In this document: piece after piece, positions 8,192 to 15,590 of the stretch
How the letters are laid out: every line of letters begins with the position of its first letter
Numbering within the stretch: the first letter of the stretch is position 1
The notes under the pieces: model-generated
Databases searched by the model: none
What the model was told of the DNA's origin: nothing
Seen by the model: the letters and a program-made list of their open reading frames with translations, nothing else
NCBI RefSeq assembly: GCF_002272135.1
Contig: NZ_NPBF01000028.1
Coordinates: 163,945-227,944 of the forward strand
Length of the DNA stretch: 64,000 nt
Reading direction: 5' to 3'
DNA from: Virgibacillus sp. 7505
GTDB taxonomy: Bacteria; Bacillota; Bacilli; Bacillales; Amphibacillaceae
Translations under genes and position numbers: made by a program

Positions 8192-8308
8192 TGTGCTTCA
8201 CCTCATTTTGACAATCTTTATAAATATGTACCCTGTTGCCGGGTGGAAAAAACGCTATCTGTTTTTAGTATACCCTTTGCGGCGTTTGGTTACCAACTGG
8301 TTGGCGAG

Positions 8309-8334
8309 GTTTCTCTCTTTAGAAGAAAGGGAAA
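8309..8334 (+). promoter_or_regulatory. sigma-B-like promoter
   Basis: GTTTCT (8309-8314) is followed after 14 bases by GGGAAA (8329-8334). This fits GTTTAA-N12-15-GGGWAW with two mismatches in the -35 box. It lies 30 bp before the start of a small hydrophilic protein gene. Confidence 0.5.
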
Positions 8335-8364
8335 GGGCTTACAAAGGATAAAGGAGGGGAACTG

Positions 8365-8568
8365 ATGGTCCAGAAAAACGGTGCTAAAGGTGATAAAGAT
8401 AAACATGGCTTCTCCAAAGCGGAAAGTGAGAATCGGGAGGAGCAGCTGGAAAATAAACAGGATATGCTTGTAGACGATATACCTGTGGATGAAGTAGAAC
8501 GAGATTTGGAGGATGATCGGCACAAACACCGCACAAAGCAAGCTTCCAATTCAGATCCGGAAGACTGA
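8365..8568 (+). CDS. small highly charged hydrophilic protein
   Basis: This 67-residue protein is very rich in Lys, Asp, Glu, Gln and Asn, with no hydrophobic segment and no cysteine, and is probably largely disordered. I do not recognise the family. It is judged real because of the strong ribosome site AAAGGAGGGG 6 bases before the ATG, a sigma-B-like promoter upstream and its own terminator (8570-8598). Small hydrophilins with such a promoter are often general-stress proteins, which is inference here. Confidence 0.65.
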   Translation: MVQKNGAKGDKDKHGFSKAESENREEQLENKQDMLVDDIPVDEVERDLEDDRHKHRTKQASNSDPED

Positions 8569-8569
8569 A

Positions 8570-8598
8570 CCTGCATCCATTAGATGCGGGTTTTTTTT
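8570..8598 (+). terminator. terminator of the small hydrophilic gene
   Basis: The stem CCTGCATC / GATGCGGG (one G-U pair) is followed by a run of eight T. Confidence 0.85.
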
Positions 8599-8601
8599 AT
8601 A

Positions 8602-8639
8602 AAAAAAGCAGATGCGTCATGTAGACATCATCTGCTTGG
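8602..8639 (-). terminator. terminator of the glutathione peroxidase gene
   Basis: On the minus strand AGCAGATG / CATCTGCT forms a stem followed by TTTTTTTAT. It overlaps the end of the peroxidase gene. Confidence 0.8.
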
Positions 8640-9116
8640 CTGGTCGAGCAGTTTTTCGATTGCAGGCTTCATATCCATCGGACTGGTCTTCGGCGCAAAT
8701 CGCTCGATGACATTTCCATCAGCATCTACGAGAAATTTTGTGAAGTTCCATTTGATACTCTTGGAGAATAGTCCGCCGGCCTGGCTGGTCAAATGCTTAT
8801 AAAGTGGGTGGGCATCTGGTCCATTCACCTTTACTTTATCGAACATCGGAAAGCTGACGCCGTAATTGCGCTGACAAACAGCTGCGATTTCTTCACTGCT
8901 GCCGGGTTCCTGGTTCATAAATTGGTTGCATGGGAAACCTAATATCACGAGACCATTGTCCTTATAATCTTTATATAATTCTTGAAGCTGTTCCAACTGA
9001 GGTGCAAAACCGCATTTGCTTGCTGTATTCACGATGGCAAGCACCTTGCCAGCGTAATCCTTTAAACTGACTTCTTTGCCATCTATCGTAACAGCAGAAT
9101 AATCGTGGACTGTCAT
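8628..9116 (-). CDS. glutathione peroxidase family protein (thiol peroxidase type)
   Basis: The 162-residue protein has the GPx fold and signature residues: peroxidatic Cys in [12 protein letters not shown] (about residue 34), Gln in LGFPCNQF, and Trp in [10 protein letters not shown]. The peroxidatic residue is Cys rather than selenocysteine, as in BsaA-type enzymes. The Cys of FPCNQF could act as resolving Cys with thioredoxin or bacillithiol as donor. It detoxifies hydroperoxides in the cytoplasm. The ATG at 9116 follows GAGGAGGAG; a longer frame to 9155 lacks a ribosome site. Confidence 0.92.
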   Translation of the reverse strand: MTVHDYSAVTIDGKEVSLKDYAGKVLAIVNTASKCGFAPQLEQLQELYKDYKDNGLVILGFPCNQFMNQEPGSSEEIAAVCQRNYGVSFPMFDKVKVNGPDAHPLYKHLTSQAGGLFSKSIKWNFTKFLVDADGNVIERFAPKTSPMDMKPAIEKLLDQPSR

Positions 9117-9221
9117 GTCGTTCTCCTCCTCTTGTCTGCACTTCCAATGTAGCATAAACAGAAAAGAACCGATAACAATCAGTTCCTTAATGATAGAATG
9201 TAGAAAAAGGGGGTTGTTTCG

Positions 9222-9590
9222 ATGGAGTTTTTCCTAAAGCGATTTGATCATGTCCAGCTTGCTTGTCCAAGCGGCAGCGAAGAGCAAGCAAGGGAGTTTT
9301 TTGTGGATGTCTTCGGGTTTGAAGAAATTGAAAAACCAGCTAACTTGCGAGCAAGAGGCGGTGTTTGGTTCAATTGCAACGATATTATTGTGCATATGGG
9401 CGTAGAAGAACCTTTTTCACCAGCACGAAAAGCCCATCCTGCTTTTGAAGTAGAGGGGCTGCTGTCTCTCAGACGTCATCTGGATGAACACCATGTGGAT
9501 TTTATCGATGATGCTGACTTGCCAGGTGCTGATCGAATTTATGTGAATGACCCTTTCGGAAACAGATTGGAATTTTTGGAATGGCATTAA
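9222..9590 (+). CDS. VOC (glyoxalase/bleomycin resistance) family protein
   Basis: The 122-residue single VOC protein has two beta-alpha-beta-beta-beta modules. Potential metal ligands are His11 (FDHVQLACP) and Glu118 in the C-terminal NRLEFLEWH, with further acid and His residues (HPAFEV) between. The family covers glyoxalases, dioxygenases and antibiotic-binding proteins, and the substrate cannot be named. The gene is monocistronic with GGGGG before the ATG and a terminator shared with trhO. Confidence 0.85.
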   Translation: MEFFLKRFDHVQLACPSGSEEQAREFFVDVFGFEEIEKPANLRARGGVWFNCNDIIVHMGVEEPFSPARKAHPAFEVEGLLSLRRHLDEHHVDFIDDADLPGADRIYVNDPFGNRLEFLEWH

Positions 9591-9593
9591 AAA

Positions 9594-9617
9594 AAGAACC
9601 CCCAGGGGGTTCTTTTT
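9594..9617. terminator. bidirectional terminator between VOC gene and trhO
   Basis: GAACCCCC / GGGGGTTC forms a stem flanked by A and T runs on the two sides. It overlaps the last codon of trhO. Confidence 0.85.
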
Positions 9618-10575
9618 AGTTTGCTACTGTTTCGTTTTCTAATTTCGCCAGGCGAGCTTCCACTTCTTCTTCAGTCAAGCCGTGTTCTGCAACGTACATA
9701 TTACGAGGAGAACGGCGGCAGCTGTCGGAGCAGCCGCGAAGATATTTGTGCTCATTTTCTTCAGAGCAGATAATCTGGCGGTTGCAGGAAGGATCTGCAC
9801 AATTAACATAACGTTCACAAGGCTGTCCATCGAAATAATCTTTGGCAACGATAACGTGTTCAGTTTGGTTGATCGGCACGGAAATGCGGGTATCGAATAC
9901 GTACATGCGACCGTCCCAAAGCTTGCCTTGTACTTCAGGATCTTTTCCGTAAGTGGCAATACCGCCATGTAACTGACCGACATCCTCAAAACCTTCGCGC
10001 ACGAGCCAGCCGGAGAACTTCTCACAGCGGATACCGCCTGTGCAGTAAGTCAAAACGCGTTTGCCTTCTAAGATATCTTTGTTTTCGCGGACCCAGTTTG
10101 GAAGGTCGCGGAATGTTTCAATATCAGGACGGATTGCACCGCGGAAGTGACCAAGATCATATTCATAATCATTCCGTGCATCCAGAACGACAGTGTTCTC
10201 GTCTTGCATCGCTTCGTAAAATTCTTTAGGAGATAGGTAATCACCTGTCACCTCACGAGGATCTATATCATCTTCAAGACGCAGCGTCACCAATTCAGGG
10301 CGATGGCGTACATGCATTTTCTTGAAAGCATGTCCATCCGCTTCGTCGATTTTGAAGACCATATCTTCAAAACCTGGTTTCGCGTGCATCATATCCATAT
10401 ATGCTTGTGTTTGTTCAACCGTTCCAGAGCAAGTACCGTTGATACCTTCTTTGGCTACAAGGATGCGGCCTTTAAGGCCTAGTTCCTTACATTCCTTCAG
10501 ATGTTCTTTGGCGAAAGCTTCGGGATCTTCAATATCTACATAGTTGTAATACAGTAATACTCGATAATCACTCAT
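9616..10575 (-). CDS. trhO: tRNA uridine-34 5-hydroxylase (rhodanese-like)
   Basis: The 319-residue protein is the TrhO (YbfQ/YceA) family enzyme that hydroxylates U34 in a set of tRNAs, the first step to mo5U in Gram-positives. It has an N-terminal UPF0176 domain ([29 protein letters not shown]), a rhodanese domain at about residues 120-215 with catalytic Cys in the loop [16 protein letters not shown], and a C-terminal Cys-rich region ([31 protein letters not shown]) that may bind zinc. The ATG at 10575 is chosen because AGGTGG is correctly spaced; a GTG 12 bases upstream lies inside that site. Confidence 0.94.
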   Translation of the reverse strand: MSDYRVLLYYNYVDIEDPEAFAKEHLKECKELGLKGRILVAKEGINGTCSGTVEQTQAYMDMMHAKPGFEDMVFKIDEADGHAFKKMHVRHRPELVTLRLEDDIDPREVTGDYLSPKEFYEAMQDENTVVLDARNDYEYDLGHFRGAIRPDIETFRDLPNWVRENKDILEGKRVLTYCTGGIRCEKFSGWLVREGFEDVGQLHGGIATYGKDPEVQGKLWDGRMYVFDTRISVPINQTEHVIVAKDYFDGQPCERYVNCADPSCNRQIICSEENEHKYLRGCSDSCRRSPRNMYVAEHGLTEEEVEARLAKLENETVAN

Positions 10576-10691
10576 TATTTTTTCCACCTGTCATTTATAT
10601 TTGCAAGATACAAAATTAGGCGTTATGTCGTTATTCATACTCTTGCAATCAAATATTTTAACACGAAAAGAAGTCCAGTACAAATGGAATT

Positions 10692-11660
10692 TTAAAATAG
10701 CTTGTTCTTGAAATAATGCCACATGCCGAAAGTGATCAGTACAAGTAGTACGCTCACGCCAGCTGTAGTCCAGGGACTGTCTGCAAAGGGTATCGGCAAA
10801 TTCATCCCGAAGAACCCAGTAACGAACGTAAGCGGAAGCATGACTGTCGAGATAATCGTCAAGACATTCAGCTTCTCCGTCGATTTGGCACTGATGATGG
10901 AATAATACGTATCCAGGGCACTGTTTACCAAATCACGGAAGGTTTCGGTAGAGTCAACAATACGTTCCAGGTGATCAATAAGATCGGTATAGAAGGGCAC
11001 ATTTTCTTCTTTGATATCGAATTTCCATTTGCCATTCACATTCAGGAAAATGCGCCGCTGCGGCAGAATCACCCTTCTGATCAGGATGATCGTCCGTTTT
11101 AGGGCAAGGAATTCCTCCGTTACTTCTTTCACGCCTTCACTATACATTTCATCTTCCAGTTCCTCGATCCGGATTCCGATACGGTCCAGGACAGGGAAGT
11201 ATTCATCCGTGATGCCGTCAGCGAGTGCATAGAGAAGGAAGTCAGAACCTTGATTCATGTATCGGGAAGAACGGGAGCAGATAGCATCCATCTGGCCGAG
11301 CCAGCGAAGCTTATGCTTGTGGATGGTCACGACATAATTCGGCCCCAGGAAAACATTCAGTTCGAGCGTCGTGATTTCATTATCACTTTCCTCGTTGTAA
11401 CGCAGGGCATGGAAGACGAAAAATTTGTATGCATCATAATCATCTACCTTTGCGCGGGGGCTGTCATGAAGGCAGTCTTCAATTGCCAGCGGATGGAAAT
11501 CGAATATCCCAGCAAGTTCATGCAGTTCGTGAGACTGTACATCATAGGCATCGATCCACAGCAGATTGTCAGGATCCTCCAAATGACGATTACTGTCCTT
11601 CAAAGAAATATTTGTATGCATCATGTCATTATGATGATCATAAAGATACGTCTTAATCAT
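10692..11660 (-). CDS. corA: CorA family magnesium/cobalt transporter
   Basis: The 322-residue protein has a large cytoplasmic N-terminal domain with a long stalk helix (about 150-270) and two C-terminal transmembrane helices (about 262-282 and 296-316). The signature GMN motif is present (FFGMNLPIPF). An acidic loop follows it, and the basic C-terminus KNKLF is typical. CorA forms a pentameric Mg2+ channel in the cell membrane. The ATG has a GGGGTGG-type ribosome site. No M-box or other riboswitch is visible upstream. Confidence 0.94.
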   Translation of the reverse strand: MIKTYLYDHHNDMMHTNISLKDSNRHLEDPDNLLWIDAYDVQSHELHELAGIFDFHPLAIEDCLHDSPRAKVDDYDAYKFFVFHALRYNEESDNEITTLELNVFLGPNYVVTIHKHKLRWLGQMDAICSRSSRYMNQGSDFLLYALADGITDEYFPVLDRIGIRIEELEDEMYSEGVKEVTEEFLALKRTIILIRRVILPQRRIFLNVNGKWKFDIKEENVPFYTDLIDHLERIVDSTETFRDLVNSALDTYYSIISAKSTEKLNVLTIISTVMLPLTFVTGFFGMNLPIPFADSPWTTAGVSVLLVLITFGMWHYFKNKLF

Positions 11661-12122
11661 ATTGCCACCCCTTTCGTTACGTTTATTCTTTCACAATGTT
11701 CGTAAGCTATAGTCACTATAAAAAAAGGGGTAAGGACTGTCAACAGGAATATATCTTTCTTGAAGAGGGTATAGAAGCTGGCCATGGTGGATAAACTGGA
11801 AGTGAATACGTTTGTTTGTCGAATTTTGGAGCAAAAACCGTGACAATAGTCACAGGTATATATGCGTTGCTATGTAAGCGGATTCTGTTAGTGATACTCT
11901 ATATGAAAGCGTTCTTATAGTTCGTAGGGCTCATTATTAACTTAATTTGGAGAAAAAGTTGGAATTGACTTGCATTCTTGTTCAAAAAAAGGTACTCTTA
12001 AGTAGCAAAAGGAAACGGTACGGTTGAATAAATCTTTACGATCTCTTTCACAATAAGTGGTGTAAAGGTATAACGATTCAATACCTGTACTTTTGTACTT
12101 CTATTGTAAGGAGGTCATTTAA
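11661..12122 (+). promoter_or_regulatory. corA-csp intergenic region with long cold-shock leader
   Basis: This 462-base stretch has no gene that I can support. A sigma-A promoter TTGCAT (11970-11975)-17-TACTCT (11993-11998) would give a leader of about 118 bases before the cold-shock gene; such long leaders are typical of csp mRNAs and act as cold-responsive RNA. A dyad GTGAC-AATA-GTCAC lies at 11840-11853. Other sequence in the stretch is unexplained. Confidence 0.6.
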
Positions 12123-12320
12123 ATGACTGGAAAAGTAAAATGGTTTAACGCAGACAAAGGTTTTGGTTTCATCGAAAGAGAGGACGGAGACGACGTATTC
12201 GTACACTTCTCTGCTATCCAATCTGAAGGTTTCAAAACTCTTGACGAAGGTCAAGAAGTTGAATTCGAAATCGTTGAAGGCAACCGCGGCCCACAAGCTG
12301 CTAACGTAACTCGTCTGTAA
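12123..12320 (+). CDS. cold-shock protein (CspA/CspB family)
   Basis: The 65-residue single cold-shock domain has RNP1 (KGFGFIER) and RNP2 (VFVHFSAI) intact and the usual start [15 protein letters not shown]. It binds single-stranded nucleic acid and acts as an RNA chaperone. The codon choice is strongly biased (AAC, GAA, CGT/CGC, GGT), as expected for a very highly expressed gene. The Shine-Dalgarno AAGGAGGTCA is near perfect. The family has several paralogues (CspB, CspC, CspD), and I cannot say which this is. Confidence 0.95.
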   Translation: MTGKVKWFNADKGFGFIEREDGDDVFVHFSAIQSEGFKTLDEGQEVEFEIVEGNRGPQAANVTRL

Positions 12321-12338
12321 TTTCATACAATGACGACA

Positions 12339-12374
12339 GAGGCGCATTCTGGAATTTTCCAGGATGCGTCTTTT
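12339..12374 (+). terminator. terminator of the cold-shock gene
   Basis: The stem CGCATTCTGG / CCAGGATGCG with one mismatch is followed by a T-rich tail. It ends about 28 bases before the next start. Confidence 0.75.
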
Positions 12375-12401
12375 ATCATTTTTAAGGAGAGATGAGCGCC
12401 G

Positions 12402-12707
12402 ATGAGTCAAGATGAGCTATCGAGGAAGATCATTGAAAAATACCAGGAAGATGAACGGTTGATGATCCGAATCTTCGCACAATGGTGTACAAATCAAGAT
12501 CTGGATGCTGTTACCTTATACGAACAAGCCTACCCGAACCAAGGTAAAAATGATGCGCTGAAAGAAGCTTTGGAAGAAGTCCTGCCTAAGGAAGAAGCCT
12601 CTGATATTTCAGACGAAATGGTAATGGAAGTTCTGCAGTTCTTTGGTAATGATGACTTGGCATTTGTTGTCGCATCTGCAGCAGAAGAGAGAAAGGGGAA
12701 TCGATAG
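12402..12707 (+). CDS. conserved hypothetical acidic protein
   Basis: The 101-residue acidic soluble protein has one Cys and no membrane segment or known motif; secondary structure appears mostly helical. I do not recognise it. It ends immediately before the xpt ATG with no gap and has its own AAGGAGAG ribosome site, so it is co-transcribed with xpt. In B. subtilis xpt instead leads its own operon behind a purine riboswitch; no such aptamer is visible before this gene. Confidence 0.7.
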   Translation: MSQDELSRKIIEKYQEDERLMIRIFAQWCTNQDLDAVTLYEQAYPNQGKNDALKEALEEVLPKEEASDISDEMVMEVLQFFGNDDLAFVVASAAEERKGNR

Positions 12708-13283
12708 ATGGAACTGCTCCAAAAAGCAATTCAAGAAAGAGGAACGATTATCGGGGATGCAATCGTTAAAGTAGATAGCTTTTTGAATCATGAAATGGAC
12801 ACTGCCCTTTTATATCAAATCGGCAAGGAGTTCCGTCGCCGATTCCAGCACAAGTCTGTGACGAAAATCGTGACGATTGAAGCGGGCGGCATTGCTCCAG
12901 CGCTAATGGCTGGCCTTGCTTTCAACGTGCCGGTAGTGTATGCAAAAAAACAGAAGTCACTGACAATGAGAGGTGATGTTTATGTGGAATCTGTCTATTC
13001 GTTCACAAAGCAAGTGCATTCAGATGTGACGATCTCTAAGGATAGATTATCACCGGAGGATCACGTGCTGATTATCGATGACTTTCTTGCAAACGGAGAA
13101 GCAGCAGCCGGTTTAATCAGTATTCTTAATCAAGCTGGTGCCACTGTTGCTGGTATCGGGATTGTCATCGAGAAAAGCTTTCAAAGAGGTAGAACTCGCC
13201 TGGAGGAACTAGGCATTGAAGTAGTATCCCTTGCCCGTATTGCACGCATAGGTGAAGGGAAAATAGAATTTTTGAACTCATAA
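12708..13283 (+). CDS. xpt: xanthine phosphoribosyltransferase
   Basis: The 191-residue salvage enzyme makes XMP from xanthine and PRPP. B. subtilis Xpt (194 residues) has the same blocks: VDSFLNHEMD near the N-terminus, KIVTIEAGGIAPA, YSFTKQ, and the PRPP loop HVLIIDDFLANGEAAAGL. GIGIVIEKSFQRGR follows. The start ATG directly follows the upstream stop, with AGAAAGGGG as ribosome site. The neighbours (unknown gene upstream, AEC permease 19 bases downstream) suggest a small salvage or export operon. Confidence 0.95.
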   Translation: MELLQKAIQERGTIIGDAIVKVDSFLNHEMDTALLYQIGKEFRRRFQHKSVTKIVTIEAGGIAPALMAGLAFNVPVVYAKKQKSLTMRGDVYVESVYSFTKQVHSDVTISKDRLSPEDHVLIIDDFLANGEAAAGLISILNQAGATVAGIGIVIEKSFQRGRTRLEELGIEVVSLARIARIGEGKIEFLNS

Positions 13284-13302
13284 CTTGATAGGATGATAGT
13301 TT

Positions 13303-14205
13303 GTGACTTACATATTGACCTTATTGCCAATCTTCGGTATTTTTCTTCTTGGTTTTGTTGGACAGAAGCTTTTGAAATTCGACATCCGAAGCATTTCGAA
13401 AATGTCGGTTTATCTGCTGTCCCCTGTATTGGCTTTCCAGACGTTCTATGAAAATCGTCTAAGTGCTGACTATATTTATTTGGCTGTTTTTGTTGTCGGT
13501 ATTTGTCTGGCGCTGGTGCTGATCTGCTATGTAATCAGTCTTTTGCGCGGATATGATCGCCAGGATACTTATAGCTTGATGCTTGGCGCCTCGTTTATGA
13601 ACAACGGCAACTACGGAACGCCGCTTGTCTTATTCGTGTTCGGTGCAGCGGGCTTCGATTATGCGGTTATCCTGCTTGTACTGCAGCAGCTCGTCATGGT
13701 GACGATCGGTGTCTTTATTGCTGCCAAAGGTGGAGGGGCTGTGCTGTCGCCTCGTGCTACGTTCCTTTCCGTCTTGAAAATACCAATTATCTACGGAGCG
13801 ATACTTGGTGTATTGTTCCAGTTGTTATCCGTCCCGCTTAGCGGTCCAATTACTGAAGCTGTCCACCTTGTGGCTGATGCGGCAATCCCTACAGTAATGA
13901 TTGTGCTTGGTATGCAGCTTGCTAATATCTCATTGAAATCCTTTGAATATGAACGTCTTACTTATGCGCTTGTCCTGAAGCTGCTTGTCTCACCGGCGAT
14001 CGCGTATTTATTCACACTGATCCTGCCAGTAGATGACATGGTCAAACAAATCATGATTTTGGTCGCCGCAATGCCGACAGCGGCGAATACGACCCTTTAC
14101 GCACTCGAATTTGGTGCTAAACCTGCTTATGTATCGAGTACAACACTGATCAGTACGCTGCTCAGTCTAATTACCTTACCTGTTTTATTGTTTGTATTAA
14201 TATAA
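13303..14205 (+). CDS. AEC (auxin efflux carrier) family permease
   Basis: The 300-residue protein has ten predicted membrane helices, in the two five-helix halves of the AEC/bile-acid-sodium symporter fold. The family motif MNNGNYGTPLVLF (about residues 100-112) and MPTAANTTLYALEFGA near residue 260 are clear. Bacterial members carry small organic acids such as malate. The GTG start at 13303 follows TAGGATGA. It is probably the third gene of the xpt operon and is closed by a terminator. Confidence 0.88.
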   Translation: MTYILTLLPIFGIFLLGFVGQKLLKFDIRSISKMSVYLLSPVLAFQTFYENRLSADYIYLAVFVVGICLALVLICYVISLLRGYDRQDTYSLMLGASFMNNGNYGTPLVLFVFGAAGFDYAVILLVLQQLVMVTIGVFIAAKGGGAVLSPRATFLSVLKIPIIYGAILGVLFQLLSVPLSGPITEAVHLVADAAIPTVMIVLGMQLANISLKSFEYERLTYALVLKLLVSPAIAYLFTLILPVDDMVKQIMILVAAMPTAANTTLYALEFGAKPAYVSSTTLISTLLSLITLPVLLFVLI

Positions 14206-14234
14206 AGAGGCCAGTTTCCTGGCCTCTTTTCTTA
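14204..14234. terminator. bidirectional terminator after the AEC permease
   Basis: AAGAGGCCAG / CTGGCCTCTT stem with a TTTC loop and T run. It also lies at the end of the convergent dehydrogenase gene. Confidence 0.88.
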
Positions 14235-15110
14235 TGCTTTCTTTGTAAACAGTTTTATTAGGGCTTGCGTGCCGAGATCCTCATCGCCATTTTCGGCAAG
14301 ACGTTCATATAAGGAGAGGCTTAGTTCCAGTCCAGGTGTTGTCATCCCCATATCCTTAGCTGCTTCCAGAGCAAGTTTCATGTCCTTGATGAAATGTTTC
14401 ACATAGAAACCAGGGTCATAGTCTCCTTTGATCATCCGGGGAGCAAGGTTGCTCAAGCTGAAGCTGCCGGCAGCGCCTGTCGTTATTGACTGGAGCACCT
14501 TGGATGGGTCCATGCCTGCGTGCTCTGCATACGCGATAGCTTCGCAAACGCCTACCATATTGCTCGCAATGGTTATCTGATTGATCAGCTTCGTATGCTG
14601 TCCGAAACCGGCAGGTCCTTGGAGGATGATGTTTTCACCCATTGCTTCGAACACTGGGAGGACAGCTTGAAACGCATCTGCTTCACCGCCGACCATGATG
14701 GCTAGTTTTCCATTCTGCGCGCCAATATCTCCTCCTGAGACAGGAGCATCCAACGCGAAGATACCTTTATCTTTTGCTTCAGTATGGATTTCCTCTGCAA
14801 GAGCTGGCTTCGAGGTCGTCATATCAATTACATAGGTGCCCGGGCGTGCGTGATGAATAATGCCGTTTTCCCCAAAGTAGACTTCCCTAACATCGCTAGG
14901 GTAGCCAACCATCGTAATTACTGCATCCACACTGGCAGCGAGGCTTGCAGGTGTATCGTGCCAAACTGCTCCAGCATCAATCAATTCTTCTGCTTTCGCT
15001 TTCGTTCGCGTATAGACCGCCAGTTCAAAGCCTGCCTGCATCAAATTGCGACTCATGCTTTTTCCCATAACGCCTGTACCGATGAATCCTACTTTCTTGA
15101 TAGTTCCCAT
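14232..15110 (-). CDS. 3-hydroxyisobutyrate dehydrogenase-like NAD(P) oxidoreductase
   Basis: The 292-residue beta-hydroxyacid dehydrogenase has the Rossmann motif GFIGTGVMGKSMSRNL. An Arg follows the second strand (VYTRTKAK), which favours NADP. The substrate-binding block is DAPVSGGDIGAQNGKLAIMVGG and the catalytic Lys is in GQHTKLINQ. Related enzymes act on 3-hydroxyisobutyrate, tartronate semialdehyde, 6-phosphogluconate or succinic semialdehyde; the substrate cannot be picked from sequence alone. The ATG 15110 follows TAAGGAGGG with correct spacing. Confidence 0.9.
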   Translation of the reverse strand: MGTIKKVGFIGTGVMGKSMSRNLMQAGFELAVYTRTKAKAEELIDAGAVWHDTPASLAASVDAVITMVGYPSDVREVYFGENGIIHHARPGTYVIDMTTSKPALAEEIHTEAKDKGIFALDAPVSGGDIGAQNGKLAIMVGGEADAFQAVLPVFEAMGENIILQGPAGFGQHTKLINQITIASNMVGVCEAIAYAEHAGMDPSKVLQSITTGAAGSFSLSNLAPRMIKGDYDPGFYVKHFIKDMKLALEAAKDMGMTTPGLELSLSLYERLAENGDEDLGTQALIKLFTKKA

Positions 15111-15318
15111 ATAATCCCTCCTTAGCATGCACTTTTATCGTACCTTTAAGCTTCAGGAATGTCGAGTACTGGTGATAGAATCATGAAAAATCACAAACAA
15201 TTTTTCGACAGCGAAAAACCTCGAAAGACGGCAGTTTCTTTTTTGCGACAGATTGTGAAATGAGGCAGTTCAAAAAGATAGAGATTGAAAGAGTTATGGA
15301 TATATGGTAAAGTCATTT

Positions 15319-15366
15319 ATACAACATCTTGTTAGTGAAGACATAATTAAACACTATATATAGTTT
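15319..15366 (+). promoter_or_regulatory. NrdR box pair upstream of the ribonucleotide reductase gene
   Basis: ACACTATATATAGTTT at 15351-15366 is a near-consensus NrdR box (acaCwATATATwGtgt). A weaker partner containing ACAACATCTTGT is centred 32 bp upstream (15321-15332), the usual three-turn spacing of paired NrdR boxes. The rest of the 480-base gap (15111-15590) holds a leader of about 200 bases with a small hairpin (AGTGT / ACACT plus T run, 15430-15450) but no gene. Confidence 0.8.
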
Positions 15367-15590
15367 CGAAGGCGAGCAAGCCGGGTATCGATAGTAGATG
15401 AAGAAATCGCTTCATTTGCTTGATAGACAGTGTTCTCAGACACTTTTTATTTGTCGATTCTGATCTATGTTACTACTGTATCTTGTAGGATAGACAGAAG
15501 GGACAGTTTCCTGGTAGTTGCTCACTTTGTGCGTTTAGGGGAAAGAAGTACTTACAATTACACCTGTATTTTGGAGGAGGAAGTTTCAAC

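Noticed and set aside
8205..8260. GTTTTT-N14-GGGTAC on the minus strand as a sigma-B promoter for the SDR gene at 7421-8191
   Set aside because: Three mismatches to consensus in the core boxes; too weak to list as a feature.
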